A stretch of DNA of 48,917 nucleotides from Cruorifilaria tuberocauda. Lineage: Eukaryota; Nematoda; Chromadorea; Rhabditida; Onchocercidae. This document shows, one piece after another, positions 13,091 to 24,585 of this stretch. The notes under the pieces were generated by a model, which saw only the letters and a list, made by a program, of their open reading frames with translations, was not told the DNA's origin and searched no databases. Position 1 is the first letter of the stretch; each line of letters begins with the position of its first letter. A program made the position numbers and the translations under genes. The stretch is from contig JABVXU010000408.1 of the NCBI GenBank assembly GCA_013365365.1, positions 1-48,917 on the forward strand, written 5' to 3'.

Positions 13091-13100
13091 AATTTTTTAA

Positions 13101-16013
13101 ATGATGTCTTCAAGATTCATAGTACAAAAGCTGTTGCAATATCGCAGTATTCAATTTCAAAATCGATTCATTTCATTTGGTTTAATTTTTATTCTTGATT
13201 ATTGATTTACAGTGAATTAAATAATTACTCATTTAAGTATCTTCATTAACTTTCAAATTTATCTTACTGATATCTCTATCACTTTTAATCAATTCAATTA
13301 CAAATATAACTGTATCGAAGTGAATAATAAGTAAAGTTTATTTTTTAGAGCTATCTGACGTACAACGTGAATATCGTGATGTTGCAATGAAATTTGCAAA
13401 AGAAAAAATAATACCTGTTGCAGCTTATCATGATAAAACTGGCGATGTGAAATAATTGTTTTTTAAAAATTTCATTATTTTCTTGAAGTTTTGAATGTAT
13501 GAATAAATTTCATCTTTCTTTTATACAAAAAATTAAAGATAATTAATTAATTTGATCTAAATAGAATTCAATTTTAGTTTCCATGGGATATTGTAAAGGA
13601 AGCACATCGAATAGGCCTTATGAATCCACAAATTCCTAAAAAGTATGGTAAGTGAATAAATCCTGCTATACAATAGTAAATTTAGCTAAAGTTATTATCA
13701 AGAGTAATAAGAGAATTCTATTTTTCAGGTGGAATAGGATTAAGCTCTTTGGAAACAGTTTTGATAGTTGAAGCATTGGCTTACGGTTGTTCGGCTATTC
13801 AACTTTGTATCATGGGACCATCGATAGCTGTAGCACCGCTTAATGTAGCTGCAAATGAAGAACAAAAAAAGAAATATTTGGGAATGCTTGCTGCCGAACC
13901 TATAATTGCAGTAAGTCTCAGAGAAGGCGAAAGACAAGATGAAATCGGAAGAGGACGGAATGTTTAGCATAATTATACAAGTATTTGACAATTTCGATTT
14001 AGAAGCATTTTTTAACAGCATCTCTCCCTCTCCCTCTCTCCTCTCTCTCTCTCTCTTATCATAGGAGTTTAATATGTGATTAATTGTTGTGATAGTACGG
14101 GAATTTTCTAAATTATTCAAGTGGATTAAAATTTCAAAGGTAAATCAAAACTTAATTATCATTAAAATTTTGTTATTGTAAATTTTCATTATGATAATAG
14201 TCGTTCGACAAATTTTCAGTCTTTCTGTGTAACGGAACCAAGTGCCGGCTCCGATGTTTCAGGTATTAAAATGAAGGCGGAAAAGAAAGGTATATTTTGT
14301 TAATTGTATAAAAGTTATTGTATACAGTTATTCAGATTACTTGATACATTAACAGGTATTGTTGCGAGAAATAAAGTAAAATAGATTACTTGATACATTA
14401 ACAGGTATTGTTGCAAGAAATAAAGTAAAATAGATTACTTGATACATTAACAGGTATTGTTGCAAGAAATGAATGAAGTAAAAGTTGCTTTAAAATGTTA
14501 AATTTGAAAATCACATTGAATTATATTAAAAAATTGGAAAGAATGTAGTGGATTAAATTTCAAGGAGATTCATATGTGTTGAATGGTAGTAAAGCATGGA
14601 TAACTGGTGGTGGACTAGCAAAATGGTTTTTTGTACTAGCAAGAACAGATCCAGATCCAAAAGTGCAAGCAGGAAAAGCATTCACTGCATTTATTGTTGA
14701 TGGTGATAGTAAAGGAATCATCAGAGGTGAAAAGGTAACTTCCATGCATGTATATACCTTGCTAAATTGAACATGGTAAATATTTTTTATAAGTGATTAT
14801 TAGCAATTTCAGGAGCAAAATATGGGACAGCGATGCTCGGATACACGATCAATAATATTCGAGGACGTTATAGTCCCGAAAGAGGTGTAAAATAAATAAA
14901 ATAAAATTTAAAATTTCGGAAATGTTACTGAGTTGTTTGTAATTTGGAAATTTTCTCATCTGAAATCGATAACACTCTGAATAATCTGAAATTTGAAATT
15001 GTCTCATAGCTGCAATTGTTATTCGTTAATAAAATTTTTTTAGAACCTTCTCGGTACACCTGGTGCAGGTTTCAAAATAGCAATGAGTGCATTTGACATA
15101 ACTCGTCCTGCTGTTGCAGCTGCAGCTGTTGGACTTGCATGGCGTGCACTTGATGAAGCATGCAAATATGCACTAGAGAGAAAAGCATTTGGAGCACCAA
15201 TTGCTAAGGTATTCAAATAATACTTTTTGTTTAGAAGGTTTCAAACATTGTTAATGCTGTCATGTTAAAGGTCAAATCAAACAAATTCGACCTTCATACC
15301 TAAGAAATAGATCTCATACCTAGGAGACCTAACAATCGCATTTTGATGACTGAAAATCCCAAAAGCCTGATAAGAGATTATCAGCACCTTTGTCATACCT
15401 AAGAAATCTTACAATAGCCTGATTAAGGCTAAGTATTATATAATTGCACTTTTATTGATTTCAAATTTCGTTGTTTTTTAGAATCAAGGAGTATCGTTCA
15501 TTTTGGCAGATATGGCAGCAAATCTTGAGCTCGCTCGATTGATCACGTATCGTGCAGCTATGTCCGTCAACGATCAAGCGTATTACGCTTCCGTAGCTAA
15601 ATGCTTCGCTGCCGATACTGCCAATACTGCTGCAAGTAATGCCGTGCAAATTTTCGGAGGTTTCATTTAATCTATTCATTTTGAAAAATTACGTTTTCTT
15701 TCGCTTTTGATTAGGTATGGAAAATTAGGAATGATTCTAGTATACTTTATACTTTATATAAGTAATATATAGGTAGTGGATTTCATATAAGTAATTTGAA
15801 TAGATATGGAAAATTAGGAATGATTCCAGTATACTTTATACTTTATATAAGTAGTAATATATAGGTAATGGATTCAATAAGGAATATCCAGTGGAAAAAT
15901 TGATGCGTGATGCGAAGATCTATCAAATTTATGAAGGTACAAGTCAAATACAACGGATCATCATATCACGTCACATTCTGCAACAAATAACAAATACAGG
16001 AAGTATTTCGTGA
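13101..16013 (+). CDS. Medium-chain acyl-CoA dehydrogenase, mitochondrial
   Basis: Ten exons: 13101-13179, 13349-13446, 13578-13647, 13729-13910, 14220-14289, 14565-14734, 14813-14884, 15044-15208, 15482-15659 and 15865-16013. They join in frame to 410 residues; human ACADM has 421. The enzyme oxidises medium-chain acyl-CoA to the trans-2-enoyl-CoA with FAD and passes electrons to ETF in the matrix. The first 26 residues are Arg/Gln/Ser-rich without acids, as a mitochondrial presequence should be. Visible motifs are [11 protein letters not shown] (145-155, flavin and substrate contacts), [16 protein letters not shown] (226-235), [20 protein letters not shown], and YEGTSQIQR, with the probable catalytic Glu at about 385 in the MCAD position. 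It is closer to ACADM than to short- or long-chain enzymes by the catalytic position and by [17 protein letters not shown]. The donor after exon 2 (GTGAAA) is weak. Intron 5 and the last intron hold tandem repeats that include extra AG acceptors. Confidence 0.93.
14335..14482. repeat. Three tandem copies of a 49-bp unit inside an intron
   Basis: The unit GATTACTTGATACATTAACAG plus 28 further bases occurs at 14335, 14384 and 14433. The three copies are almost identical, and the last fades after GTTGCAAGAAAT. The array lies in intron 5 of the acyl-CoA dehydrogenase gene, upstream of the accepted 3' splice site at 14563-14564. Each copy carries an AACAG. Confidence 0.9.
15712..15882. repeat. Tandem duplication spanning a 3' splice site
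   Basis: A block of about 91 bp (GGTATGGAAAATTAGGAATGATTCTAG, then TATACTTTATACTTTATATAAGTAATATATAGGTAGTGGATT) occurs twice in the last intron of the acyl-CoA dehydrogenase gene. The second copy contains the working acceptor at 15863-15864 and the first bases of exon 10. The first copy contains the matching decoy acceptor at about 15771-15772. Confidence 0.85.
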
Positions 16014-16058
16014 TACTCTTAACAATGCACATGAAAAGTTCATTCTATTATTAACAGC

Positions 16059-16064
16059 AATAAA
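16059..16064 (+). terminator. Polyadenylation signal AATAAA
   Basis: A canonical hexamer 45 bases after the acyl-CoA dehydrogenase stop codon, the likely 3' end signal of that gene. Confidence 0.7.
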
Positions 16065-16221
16065 AACAGATCTGATTAAAGAATTTTATTTAATCTTAGA
16101 TCAGGTAAATCTTACTCCATCATTTATACATCATTATACATATATATTTAAAGTAGTATTTTTATTGTTTGATCACAAAATCTATATTGTATTTCGCATT
16201 TGTATTTCATATAAATATACC

Positions 16222-16736
16222 CAGATCCCTTGATAATAAATCAATAATTACGAGAGCTGTAGACAGACATCGGAGAATTCTTCTTCTTGAGTGAAAGGAA
16301 GACAAGACAAGTTCCTTTCTCGGCTATATAGGCTACCTATTAAACATACACTGAACAGTTGACTTATTATCTCAGGTCACCTGGTCCAATAAGTTGTACA
16401 GTATTGTCCGGAATTTGTTTTTAATCCATTACCTTAGTGAATTTCCTTCTCTTGCATTGCTGCTGGTTCTCGTGATCGGAGCTCTTCTTCGTCTCAAATG
16501 ATTCTAAGTACTCCATGAGATATCCCGATCGAAAATTTCTCTTGATCCTTTGCTATCATCTCGTTTTGGCTCTTCTCCAGCTTTCCTAAGATTTTATTCT
16601 TTACTTATGTATTAGATAAGAACAGTAATAACTCTATGCATAATTTTACTGCATAATTTACAATTATTGGCCTTGCCGACACCAGATTCCTTGATAATAA
16701 ATCAATAATTTACGAAAGCCTTAGACCGACATTGGA
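16222..16736. repeat. Pair of direct repeats of about 50 bp, 460 bp apart
   Basis: AGATCCCTTGATAATAAATCAATAATTACGAGAGC near 16222 recurs with a few changes near 16682 (AGATTCCTTGATAATAAATC and onward, then TAGACCGACATTGG against TAGACAGACATCGG). The DNA between the copies is less AT-rich than its surroundings. It could be a decayed mobile element or a local duplication. No transposase or reverse-transcriptase motif was seen. Confidence 0.5.
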
Positions 16737-17034
16737 TACTGAGTACTGCTGAAACTTATTTTGCATGGGGCAGAAAGGAAATAACATTGAAACAGATAAC
16801 AGTAATTACTTATACAATCGCTTATCACTTACAATTATTAGCATGCTATCAGTGGAATGCATGCAAAGCATGTTGAATTTATTCAAGGCATGAATTGTTG
16901 AATGTATTTTCGATAAATCGCATATTCAATTAAAGAAACGAACGAATAAATTTCATCTGATAAACAGGTTGAGACTTTATTTTGTAGCAAACTTTCTTAT
17001 CAGAAAAGGAAAACAAGCACTTAGGTATATGCTG

Positions 17035-17038
<4 letters not shown>

Positions 17039-17081
<43 letters not shown>

Positions 17082-17724
17082 ACACACATACATGCACATA
17101 AACACGCATACATACACACACATACACGCATATACGCAAATCCCACATACAAATGTACGTATACAGACACACATACACGTACATGCGCATATACACGTAT
17201 ACGTACATAAATGCATACGTATAAACAGACGTGTTGTACACACACATAAACACACAGTTTACATAAGCACGCATGCACGCATACATACACACATTAATAA
17301 ATTTATAATACATATACATAAACACGCATAGGTACACAAACATATATGTATATACAAATAACACATACACGTACACGCACACGCACATATGCATACATAC
17401 ATACACATATACATGTATACAAATAAACACACACATACACATATAAACACACGTCCACATAAGCACGCATACACGTATACATATATACATACATACATAC
17501 ATCATGTATGTATATAATACACAATACCCATACATAAACACGCATGTACACACGCGTACACGCATACATGAACAAAGAAAAATTGACATACATACGTACA
17601 TACAGAGAGATACATATGTACACATACACACACATACACACACATACACACACATACACACACATACACACATACACACACATACACACACATACACACA
17701 TACACACACATACATATATATATA
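17039..17724. repeat. (CA)n and CATACA microsatellite array
   Basis: The array begins with about 20 CA dinucleotides, passes through several hundred bases of mixed ACATAC/ACGCATAC/TACACG units, and ends with regular CATACACACA decamers and a TATATA tail. The plus strand is almost entirely A, C and T, with CG and TG/CA alternation throughout. Reading frames on both strands across it (up to 261 codons) are repeat translations and not genes. Confidence 0.95.
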
Positions 17725-18089
17725 CTTAATTTGAAATGAAAATAGCCGGGAAGGAGGAAAAGTGATAATTAAGCAAAGAGTTGGAGGGATAGACGCAATT
17801 CACGTTGTTTATTGGTTGCTATGTGAATGGATTAGATGACTCTTTCGGTTTTAGTGCCATAAAATTTTATTTTATATTCTTCTTCTGCTACTGATAAATT
17901 CAAACGAAAAGAAATATATTCACTTCTGGGCTTTTCCCATTTTCCTTTTTACTGAATTCGAACTGAATTCACTATGTTATATTTTCAAATTTGAATCTTT
18001 TTAAATTTCACTTTTCATTTATTTTAGTTATTTTCGCTAAATATTTCATTACTCGATTCAATCATTTCAATGATGTTTTATTTAAATGA

Positions 18090-18270
18090 TATGCTTTGTA
18101 TTGGTACTGATAAGCTTTATGTTGTATTCTATAAAGTATACTTTGTGTACTGATATTGATAAACTTCATGACAACTTGATTCTATAAAATATACTGCTTT
18201 ATGTATTGATATTGATAAGTTTTATAATATATTCTATGTATTAGTATTGATAAGCTTTGTGATATATTCT
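18090..18270. repeat. TTGATAAG-type tandem repeat
   Basis: About four irregular copies of TGTATTGATATTGATAAGTTTTATGATATATTCTAT follow each other. Two further, closely similar copies lie at 20680-20755, so this is a locally dispersed repeat family. Confidence 0.65.
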
Positions 18271-19109
18271 ATACTTACAATATATCGTGAGAGAATATTT
18301 GTAGTCTGTAAACGATGCAAAAGAAAACACATAAAATTAACTCTTATTTTTCCATTATATTTTATCATTGCTATGTCTAGAAAGGAAGGAAAAAGAGAAA
18401 AATAAATGAAAACAAAAAATACATACTAATTGAAGCTATCAATTTTATTAGAAACTATTTTGTATTTCATGAAAGCTTAACTTAATCAAAATTTAAAATT
18501 TCGAATGAAATATTTTGCTCGAGAAAAATTGTGAATTTTGAAATATTACGTGACGTAAGATTTGAAAAATTGAAATTTTAAAATTGTTATATTATGTAAC
18601 GAGTGTTTAAGTCTAATTTCTCTATTTTGAATATTTTTTTTTGCCTATTTTAAAATTCGAAACTTTAAACGAAAGTATATTTGAAAGTATAATTTAAATT
18701 AAACGAAAGTATAAATTATACCATTAAATTATATGGATATAAATTAAATTATAATTAATATAAATTATACGAAAAGTATAATTTTGTTCAAATTGTTTCA
18801 AACATTTGAATATATTATGAAATATAAAATATTTCAATAGCTTAAATGAAAGGTCACGTAAGCAAACTGTTTGAAATGTTCTAATGAGATAAAGTTAGCA
18901 TTACTGATATCAATCAAAACTACTGCATTCAATATTATTAATAATTAAATAATTTTGATGTTAGATTAAAATTTTTAAATTTGTATATTTTTGCTCGATC
19001 TCTCATCATTAACTCTTGAAAACAATTATTTTCAAGTTGAGATTTATATAAAGATGAAGTCTATTATTAATAAAAGAATTTTCCCAACTAGGCCCTACAC
19101 TAAGCCTCA

Positions 19110-19540
19110 TTTCTCCAACATATCATACCTTTACATCAATTTATATCTTAGCTTTCTATATTTATTTCATACCTTTACATCAATTTATATTATACCTTTA
19201 TATCATGCCTCTCCATCAACTTCTATCATACCTTCAATCCATTTAAATCATATCTTTCTATATTTGTTATATATATCTATATTATAAATAGATCATATTT
19301 ATTTGTTATATACATATCTATACATCAATTTATATCACACCTTTCTATATTTGTATCATACCTTTATATTAATTTATATCATACCCTTGAATATACCTCT
19401 ATCAATTTACATCATACCTTTCTATATTTATATTACACTTTTTATATCATACCTTTACATCAATTTAAATCATACCTTTCTATATTTAAATCATACTTTC
19501 TATATCCTACCTTTATATCAATTTATATCACACCTTTCTT
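19110..19540. repeat. Degenerate minisatellite, TTTATATCATACCTTTACATCAATTTATAT type
   Basis: Around ten irregular units of ATCATACCTTTATATCAATTTATATCATACCTTTCTATATTT follow one another. The plus strand is poor in G throughout. The two 90-codon frames over it (Tyr/Ile/Leu-rich) follow from the repeat. Confidence 0.75.
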
Positions 19541-20113
19541 TTTTTAGAACGTACTTTCATCATATCCTCTGCATATTTTAAAATTAATTGAAAATTTTGA
19601 AAATGAATAAACGATCATTTTGCGCTTCGCGTTATAAGGGAAAATGTAGTGGGCGCATCCGGATAATTTGCATTTTTGCGCATCGTTTCCCTCTCGTTCC
19701 GCCCATTCATTTTCTCTTTTCATTTTCATTTCTCTCCGTTTCATATATCATTGTACAGTGTATATTTATGTATTTTAACTTTCTTATCTTTCTTTCTTAT
19801 CAGTTATATCATACTGTTGTCATTCTTTCATTAGCTATCGAAGTTTCCAGTCTGCTCTGTGTATTTTGTGATATATAAAATTTTGTTTGCACTAGGAGAA
19901 AAGAATGTTCGATGACTCGTCATCTGTCTTATTCTGTTAAATTAAATTTTCTGAAGAGATGATTCTTAGAGTAAGTAAAGAGATGGAATGAATTGTAGTT
20001 TATGCTATCGGTAAGGTAAGGTAACCGATAAGTAGTTCCTCTTGATGATTAATGTAAACGGAATCTTTTTAATTCTTTTTTGATAAGATTATGTTTGTGA
20101 ACTGAATGAGAAA

Positions 20114-20148
20114 TGGAGAGAGAGAGAGAGAGAGGGAGAGAGAAAAAA
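20114..20148. repeat. (GA)n tract
   Basis: GAGAGAGA run with one GGGA interruption followed by A-rich sequence. It is a simple repeat. Confidence 0.8.
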
Positions 20149-20679
20149 AATACGATATGAGGTCAATGTATTACTAATTATTCAGCGTTTTATGGTAAAT
20201 TGAATTTTTAACAAATTAAATTTCGAATAAATTAAATTTTGCTATACTTACTGCCAATATAATTAAAATATTCAATTTAGCTTTTTTTTTTGTAATTTTT
20301 AACTCAGTGCAACTTCTTATAGAAACTAAAATATTCTTTTAAAAAAAAAAGTTGTATTTGTTCGTTACATTAATTCTCTATCATTATCATTTATCAGTTA
20401 TCAATACTACTGCTTTTTTTAAATGAATTTATTTATGAATTTTTATTGCAGCATTTTTTGTTCTTGTAGGTTCGTATTCATACATTTATATTTTCTTTGT
20501 AAATATTTAATAATTCAAGTAAATAATTCACTGATAATTGGAATGTTTAATGATAAGAAGAGTAAAATGGTTTGGAATAGATGAATTATATGTAATAGTA
20601 AAAATTCAAATATTGTTTAGTTCAACTTTTTTCTCAGTTCTTCTAAACTTCATCTTTCAATTAAATATTATTAAATAAT

Positions 20680-20755
20680 ATACTTTGTGTACTGATACTG
20701 ATAAGTTTTATGATATACTGATATTGATAAGTTTTATGATATATTCTATATCGTT
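20680..20755. repeat. Second copy of the TTGATAAG repeat family
   Basis: TACTTTGTGTACTGATACTGATAAGTTTTATGATATACTGATATTGATAAG and onward, nearly the same as the array at 18090-18270 about 2.4 kb away. Confidence 0.6.
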
Positions 20756-22122
20756 CTTTCATTTATAATACTTGAAATGAAACTTTAAATATTATTTACC
20801 AATTATTTTTTCAATAAATTTTTGATTTAAAAAAGAAAGTAAATATATGCGAATTTTTTGCTAAGCTGTTAGCATACATTTTATTTCATCTTAGCTATGT
20901 TCAATGCTAAGTTATTATTTGTTTATACTTATAAAGCATACATGTACTCTACGACAGCGTTACACGAACTTTATTACGCTTACTCTTAAATTGGTTGTTT
21001 GAAAGGAAAGGTTTTTAAACTTATCGGAGACAATAGCTAAAAAGCTATTGAAAAGCTAAACTTTCGATATTATAACGTTAAATTTAAAGGTAAGTTTTTT
21101 TAGAGATTAAAATTTCGTTGAAATAAAATTTTTAACTTTAAAAGTAAATCTGTGTATTTTTAACTCTTAATGCATGCAATACTATATTTACTTATTGGCA
21201 TTGATATGATTGATATTATTGATATGATATGATATGATAAAGTAAATTTCAAAATAATTTGAAATAACATTTGGAAATTTTAACGTATCCAAAATATTCT
21301 TAATAGTACAAATGCTATGTATATTCTGGATAGTTTTTCTGGAAGATTATATCAAAGCACATCTCTTCTTATCATTTTTGATGTCATGATAAGCAAATTG
21401 AATTTAAGCATAAGCATGTTGAACTTACCAATTTATAGTTTTGATATTTCATAGTTTCTCTTTGTTTATTTATTTATTAAGCAATATTTGTTGAATAGTT
21501 CAAAGAATAAGACTTTTTTTTCGGCCATTTCAAATCATTAAAACTTGTAATTTAATTTAAAATAAAGCTCTAACTTCAGTTTGAAGTATTAAGTTTTTGA
21601 AGTTTTAACCTATCAAATTTACCTATCGTTTATATTATTGTAATATGATAATTGCTAAATTACTAAACTATTAAATTACTCAATTACTAAATTAGTTTCT
21701 GCAAATATTTCAGTAAATGTTTTCACTGATCCATTTGAAATAATATTTTCTTCAAGCAAGAAGTATGAGTCATAATAAAAAAATTTTTTTTAATTCATTT
21801 TTAATTTTAGCATCATTATTACGTAAAAACCGGAACAGGTTTAGTTAATAAACATCATTCGTTGACTATCACTTTGCTTATCTTTTTGTCCTTTCACATC
21901 AATAAATTATCGATTTCTTTGATAACATTTTTTGATAATATCTATTTCGCTTGATTTCCTACAATTTATTTCATGGAAAATTTACTGATATCATTTCAGG
22001 AAAGATTTCAAAAAAAGAAAAGAAAATATTAAACTGCTAGAAAGAATGACTTATGCCTTCAATGAGGAAAGTTTAAATTTCGCTACTTAAATAATTTAAT
22101 TTAATCCATCGATCATAACTGA

Positions 22123-24585
22123 ATGCAGATTTATGTGTGGATCATTGCTGCAGTTTTTGCTGCAACTTTAACTTTATCAATCTTCATTTTATGCTATATT
22201 CTAATTTTGAAGCTACCGAAAACACAACCATGTCCAGCCAAACATTCCGTTATCGTTCGACCGGAAATCGTCAAACCAATTAACGCATTTGGTATGTAAT
22301 TTTATAAAAATAAATATAAGCTAACTTAATTAGCTCTTAGGATTATACAAAATTACTGATAATAGGTTGTTTTTAAGTGGATCGATATTTGTGAGAAGGA
22401 TTTCGATTAGATATCTATCCAAGATGAAGGAAGCTAATTTGGAAAGTCGTTAGAAGCCAAACTACTCCTAAGGGGTTTGGTGGTATTTAAACTGGTCTAT
22501 AAAAGTGAGTATTAAATCGGTCTACAAGAGGAGTGCGTGTTAATTTGTAAGGATAAGATTTACAAAAATGGGCAAATTACATTTGATGAAATTGGAGATA
22601 AAGATTATCGTGTGAAGAAATGGTTTTCATGAATGAACGTGGAAAACGGAATTACAATTATCGATCTGATGGGAACGTTTGAATTAGTTATTTCAAATAA
22701 ATATAAGCGGTTGAAATAAGCATTGAAATGCAAATTACCTGTAAGAATATAGAGATGGATAAACGCTTTAAAAAAACTTTTCAAATAATGATTCATAGGA
22801 AAGTAAAGAATCAAAAATATTTGAAATTTGAGATTAAGGTACGAGAGATTTCTTGATAATTCGGTTTTCCGGACAATCGTAACTTTGCATGATAGCATTT
22901 TTAATCCTTCTATATTTTTAAGCATGTTATAATTTGCAGATTGTTCTTTTATTTAAAATTATTTCTTTTACAATATCAATTCCTCAAGTTGATGATAAAG
23001 AACTTTAAATATTAAAATTCAAGTGTTTTATTTATGATCTAATATTGCTCTGATAATTAAATAATAGAGGGAAAATATAGTATATTATATATATATATCA
23101 ATAGTAACTAAAATATGTTAAATTCATGGAAGTTATCAACTTGCAAGAAAATTTAATTATAATGAAAGAAGGAAATGTGCATGATCTATGGTAATCAAAT
23201 TTTATCGAAGTTTAAAATAAATGAAACTAAAATTTTTTTTTAAATCTCGAATGAAAAGTTCTGAATCAAATTTTTTCCATACAATAATTTGTAGGTTATT
23301 AGGATTTCCATTCATTCTCAAATATCGTAAAAATTTTTTCCCAGCGACAATAATAAATAATATTTCTAAATATATCATGATTAATTAGAAAGTTGTGAAT
23401 GAAAGATTGTAGCGAAAAGCTATAATATTAAATGTTATAATGGAAAGCTATGAATCATTCAAAAGCCTGTAAAATTAAGCTTCAATGTCAAATGCATCAT
23501 AATTATGAATATTTATTGATTAATTCATCGTTGAAAATAAAAGAGCTAATCTTCGAGCATTTAAATATCAATAAGCTCTAACATTTTCAAAATGAAATTG
23601 CTATTTCAAATATGCTTATAAAAAATAATTGAAATTATTAAATTACACTTTGAGTTAGCTTTATATTTATTGTTCAATATACCTAACGTACATAATTTAT
23701 TCAAATCTAAGCGATATTACTGTAAGTTAGTTTTAAAATTTCATGCTGCAAATTCTATATGCCAAAAATAATTTCTTCAAATTTAAATTTCCTAATTTTT
23801 TCGAATAGTATTTAATCAATAATTGTCATAACCATAATTTCTGATACGTATGTTAAGGTTGTTATATGAGGCGTGAAATATGTGTAAGAATATTTTATGC
23901 AAAGGGAAAGAATAATAATGAAAACCGGTTTAATAAATTTGAAAGAAAACTCTAAAAAATTTGTAATTTCTCTTAAATAAATATTTCAGATGAAGGTAGT
24001 GCAGTATTTGCTCGAATTTCAAATCCATCAATAATTCCAATTCCTGAAGATTCATTATATAAAAATATCGGTACCAAGGAATCAGAACAAAATCAAACAA
24101 CAAACAGAAAATCTGGTTGGATATCTGCTAAGAGTAAGAAATTGTTTCGAGAAATTTTTTATCTTAATTATAAATCTCTCATTGATTTTGGTTAGTTTAC
24201 TGAAATTCCGGAGTCAACAAAAATCCATTCTCTTAATAATATGACTATAATAGAAACATTAAGTGTAACATTTCAAATATTAAACTCTTTGAACTCACAG
24301 CTTGGTCTAGAAAATAAATGGAAAATTGAAGAATTTTAAAGAATGACAAATTTTTGGGTCATAACAAATATAGAAGCTGCATTTTCCGGTCGTTCAAAAC
24401 AATGCAATAGACATTTCGTGGATCGAGATCCTCCGTCAGACGAATCCAAATCTGACTATTTGACTCCGCTGGATTTGAATCTCGGTGAGCTATGCAACAT
24501 TTACATTGCTAGTCCCAATTACTACCATTCGATGCAAACTGTTCGGCCATCAAAGGATGAATCTATTGTGACTACATACGCGTAG
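22123..24585 (+). CDS. Single-pass membrane protein of unknown function
   Basis: Three exons, 22123-22291, 23990-24133 and 24374-24585, join in frame (both introns phase 1) to 174 residues. I do not recognise the family. Residues about 4-31 are strongly hydrophobic (WIIAAVFAATLTLSIFILCY) and start almost at the N-terminus, so this is either a signal anchor or an uncleaved signal. The basic KLPK segment after it favours a cytoplasmic remainder. That remainder is polar, rich in Ser, Asn, Pro and Asp, and has no obvious fold: it carries PCPAKHSVIVRPEIVKP after the membrane segment and DRDPPSDESKSDYLTPLDL near the C-terminus. The first intron is about 1.7 kb. A TCATTTCAG at 21991-21999 could be a spliced-leader acceptor. 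AATAAA occurs at 24724-24729 and 24815-24820. The third-exon acceptor (AATATAG) is chosen because it alone keeps the frame open. The protein may be specific to nematodes. Confidence 0.6.

Larger units (their letters stand above)
11600..13100. other. Divergent intergenic region between sec-12 and the acyl-CoA dehydrogenase
   Basis: No exon was found. The left half contains a degenerate minisatellite at about 11750-11990 and a short ACTAT run near 12045-12065. Both flanking genes start here and are transcribed away from each other, so promoters for both should lie in this interval, but no motif could be assigned with confidence. The 66- and 82-codon plus-strand frames reflect the repeat composition. 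Confidence 0.55.
16065..22122. other. Gene-poor repeat-rich interval
   Basis: No exon chain was recognised in these 6 kb. It contains a pair of similar 50-bp segments near 16224 and 16684, the large CA/CATACA microsatellite at 17039-17722, a GATA-like dispersed repeat (18090-18270 and 20680-20755), a pyrimidine-rich minisatellite (19110-19540), a small island with more G+C at 19620-19740, and a GA tract at 20114-20146. The long open frames over the microsatellite are low-complexity Tyr/Cys/Val or His/Thr artefacts of the repeat. Confidence 0.6.

Noticed and set aside
13740..14120. 126-codon minus-strand frame over an acyl-CoA dehydrogenase exon and a CT tract
   Set aside because: It is antisense to a clearly coding exon and its Arg/Glu run is the translated CT repeat.
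16930..17734. Several open frames of 60-261 codons on both strands over the microsatellite
   Set aside because: They are translations of CA/CATACA repeats (Cys-Val-Tyr or His-Thr-Ile runs) with no complexity, overlapping each other in all frames.
19588..19878. 96-codon plus-strand frame downstream of the minisatellite
   Set aside because: The hydrophobic Phe/Ser/Ile composition follows from T-rich DNA, and there are no acceptor or donor partners.
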